A stretch of DNA of 64,000 nt from Pedobacter sp. PLR (GTDB lineage Bacteria > Bacteroidota > Bacteroidia > Sphingobacteriales > Sphingobacteriaceae). Shown one piece after another: positions 63,803 through 64,000 of this stretch; position 1 is the first letter of the stretch, and every line of letters starts with the position of its first letter. The stretch lies in contig NZ_JAPIVQ010000003.1 of assembly GCF_026239675.1 (NCBI RefSeq), forward strand, positions 248,001 to 312,000, written 5' to 3'. The notes under the pieces are model-generated. The model saw only the letters and a program-made list of their open reading frames with translations. It made no database searches and was not told where the DNA came from. The translations under genes and the position numbers were made by a program.

Positions 63803-64000
<198 letters not shown>

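Overview
The window reads as a chromosomal segment of a Bacteroidota bacterium, most likely Sphingobacteriaceae and probably Pedobacter or a close relative (inference). Supporting signs are the division/cell-wall gene order, promoter-like TAnnTTTG -7 elements, SusC/SusD and DUF1735 proteins, a FecI/FecR-type sigma/anti-sigma pair and a Bacteroidota Hc1 histone-like protein. I see no tRNA, rRNA, CRISPR array, prophage or insertion sequence. The window cuts a gene at each end: ftsI on the left and a glyceraldehyde-3-phosphate dehydrogenase gene on the right.

Region 1 (1-13.6 kb) is the distal part of the dcw cluster, ftsI-murE-mraY-murD-ftsW-murG-murC-ftsQ-ftsA-ftsZ. All genes are on the + strand, nearly all overlap or abut, and a strong hairpin terminator closes the cluster. 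These proteins build lipid II and assemble the divisome. FtsQ carries a long Lys/Ala/Pro-rich C-terminal tail. Region 2 (13.6-21.6 kb) holds housekeeping genes: an alpha-oxoamine synthase of serine-palmitoyltransferase type, Hc1, the leftward group acpH-like/ligA/dapA, tyrS, and a LuxE-like adenylate-forming protein.

Region 3 (21.6-38.8 kb) holds a penicillin-acylase-family hydrolase divergent from a solitary TonB-dependent receptor, a GH31 alpha-glucosidase plus glycogen branching enzyme pair, a TPR protein, a DUF418 membrane protein, an MFS transporter, a GH29 alpha-L-fucosidase and a membrane acyltransferase. Region 4 (38.8-52 kb) is accessory and regulatory. It contains a divergent HTH gene pair with an operator-like repeat, small membrane and secreted proteins, a possible 49-codon gene followed by a hairpin, a GreA/Rnk-like factor, an Lrp-type regulator with an EamA exporter, and a HAD phosphatase. 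It also contains a four-gene signalling unit (small CPPTC protein, membrane protein, histidine kinase, NarL-type regulator), a GH18 protein without a signal peptide, a PAP2/sphingomyelin-synthase-like protein, DUF763 and a lipoprotein.

Region 5 (52-62.6 kb) is a compact polysaccharide-utilisation locus: ECF sigma factor, FecR-like anti-sigma, SusC with an STN domain, SusD-like lipoprotein, DUF1735+LamG lipoprotein, GH18 lipoprotein, DUF1735+F5/8C lipoprotein. Its composition resembles the Bacteroides thetaiotaomicron high-mannose N-glycan locus around BT_3983-BT_3987, so N-glycan or chitooligosaccharide capture is the best guess. Upstream of the sigma gene lie a nested inverted-repeat element (52098-52222) and a consensus promoter overlapped by a perfect inverted repeat. 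Downstream of the locus are two tandem nested hairpins. Two unrecognised small genes and the 3' end of the GAPDH gene complete the window.
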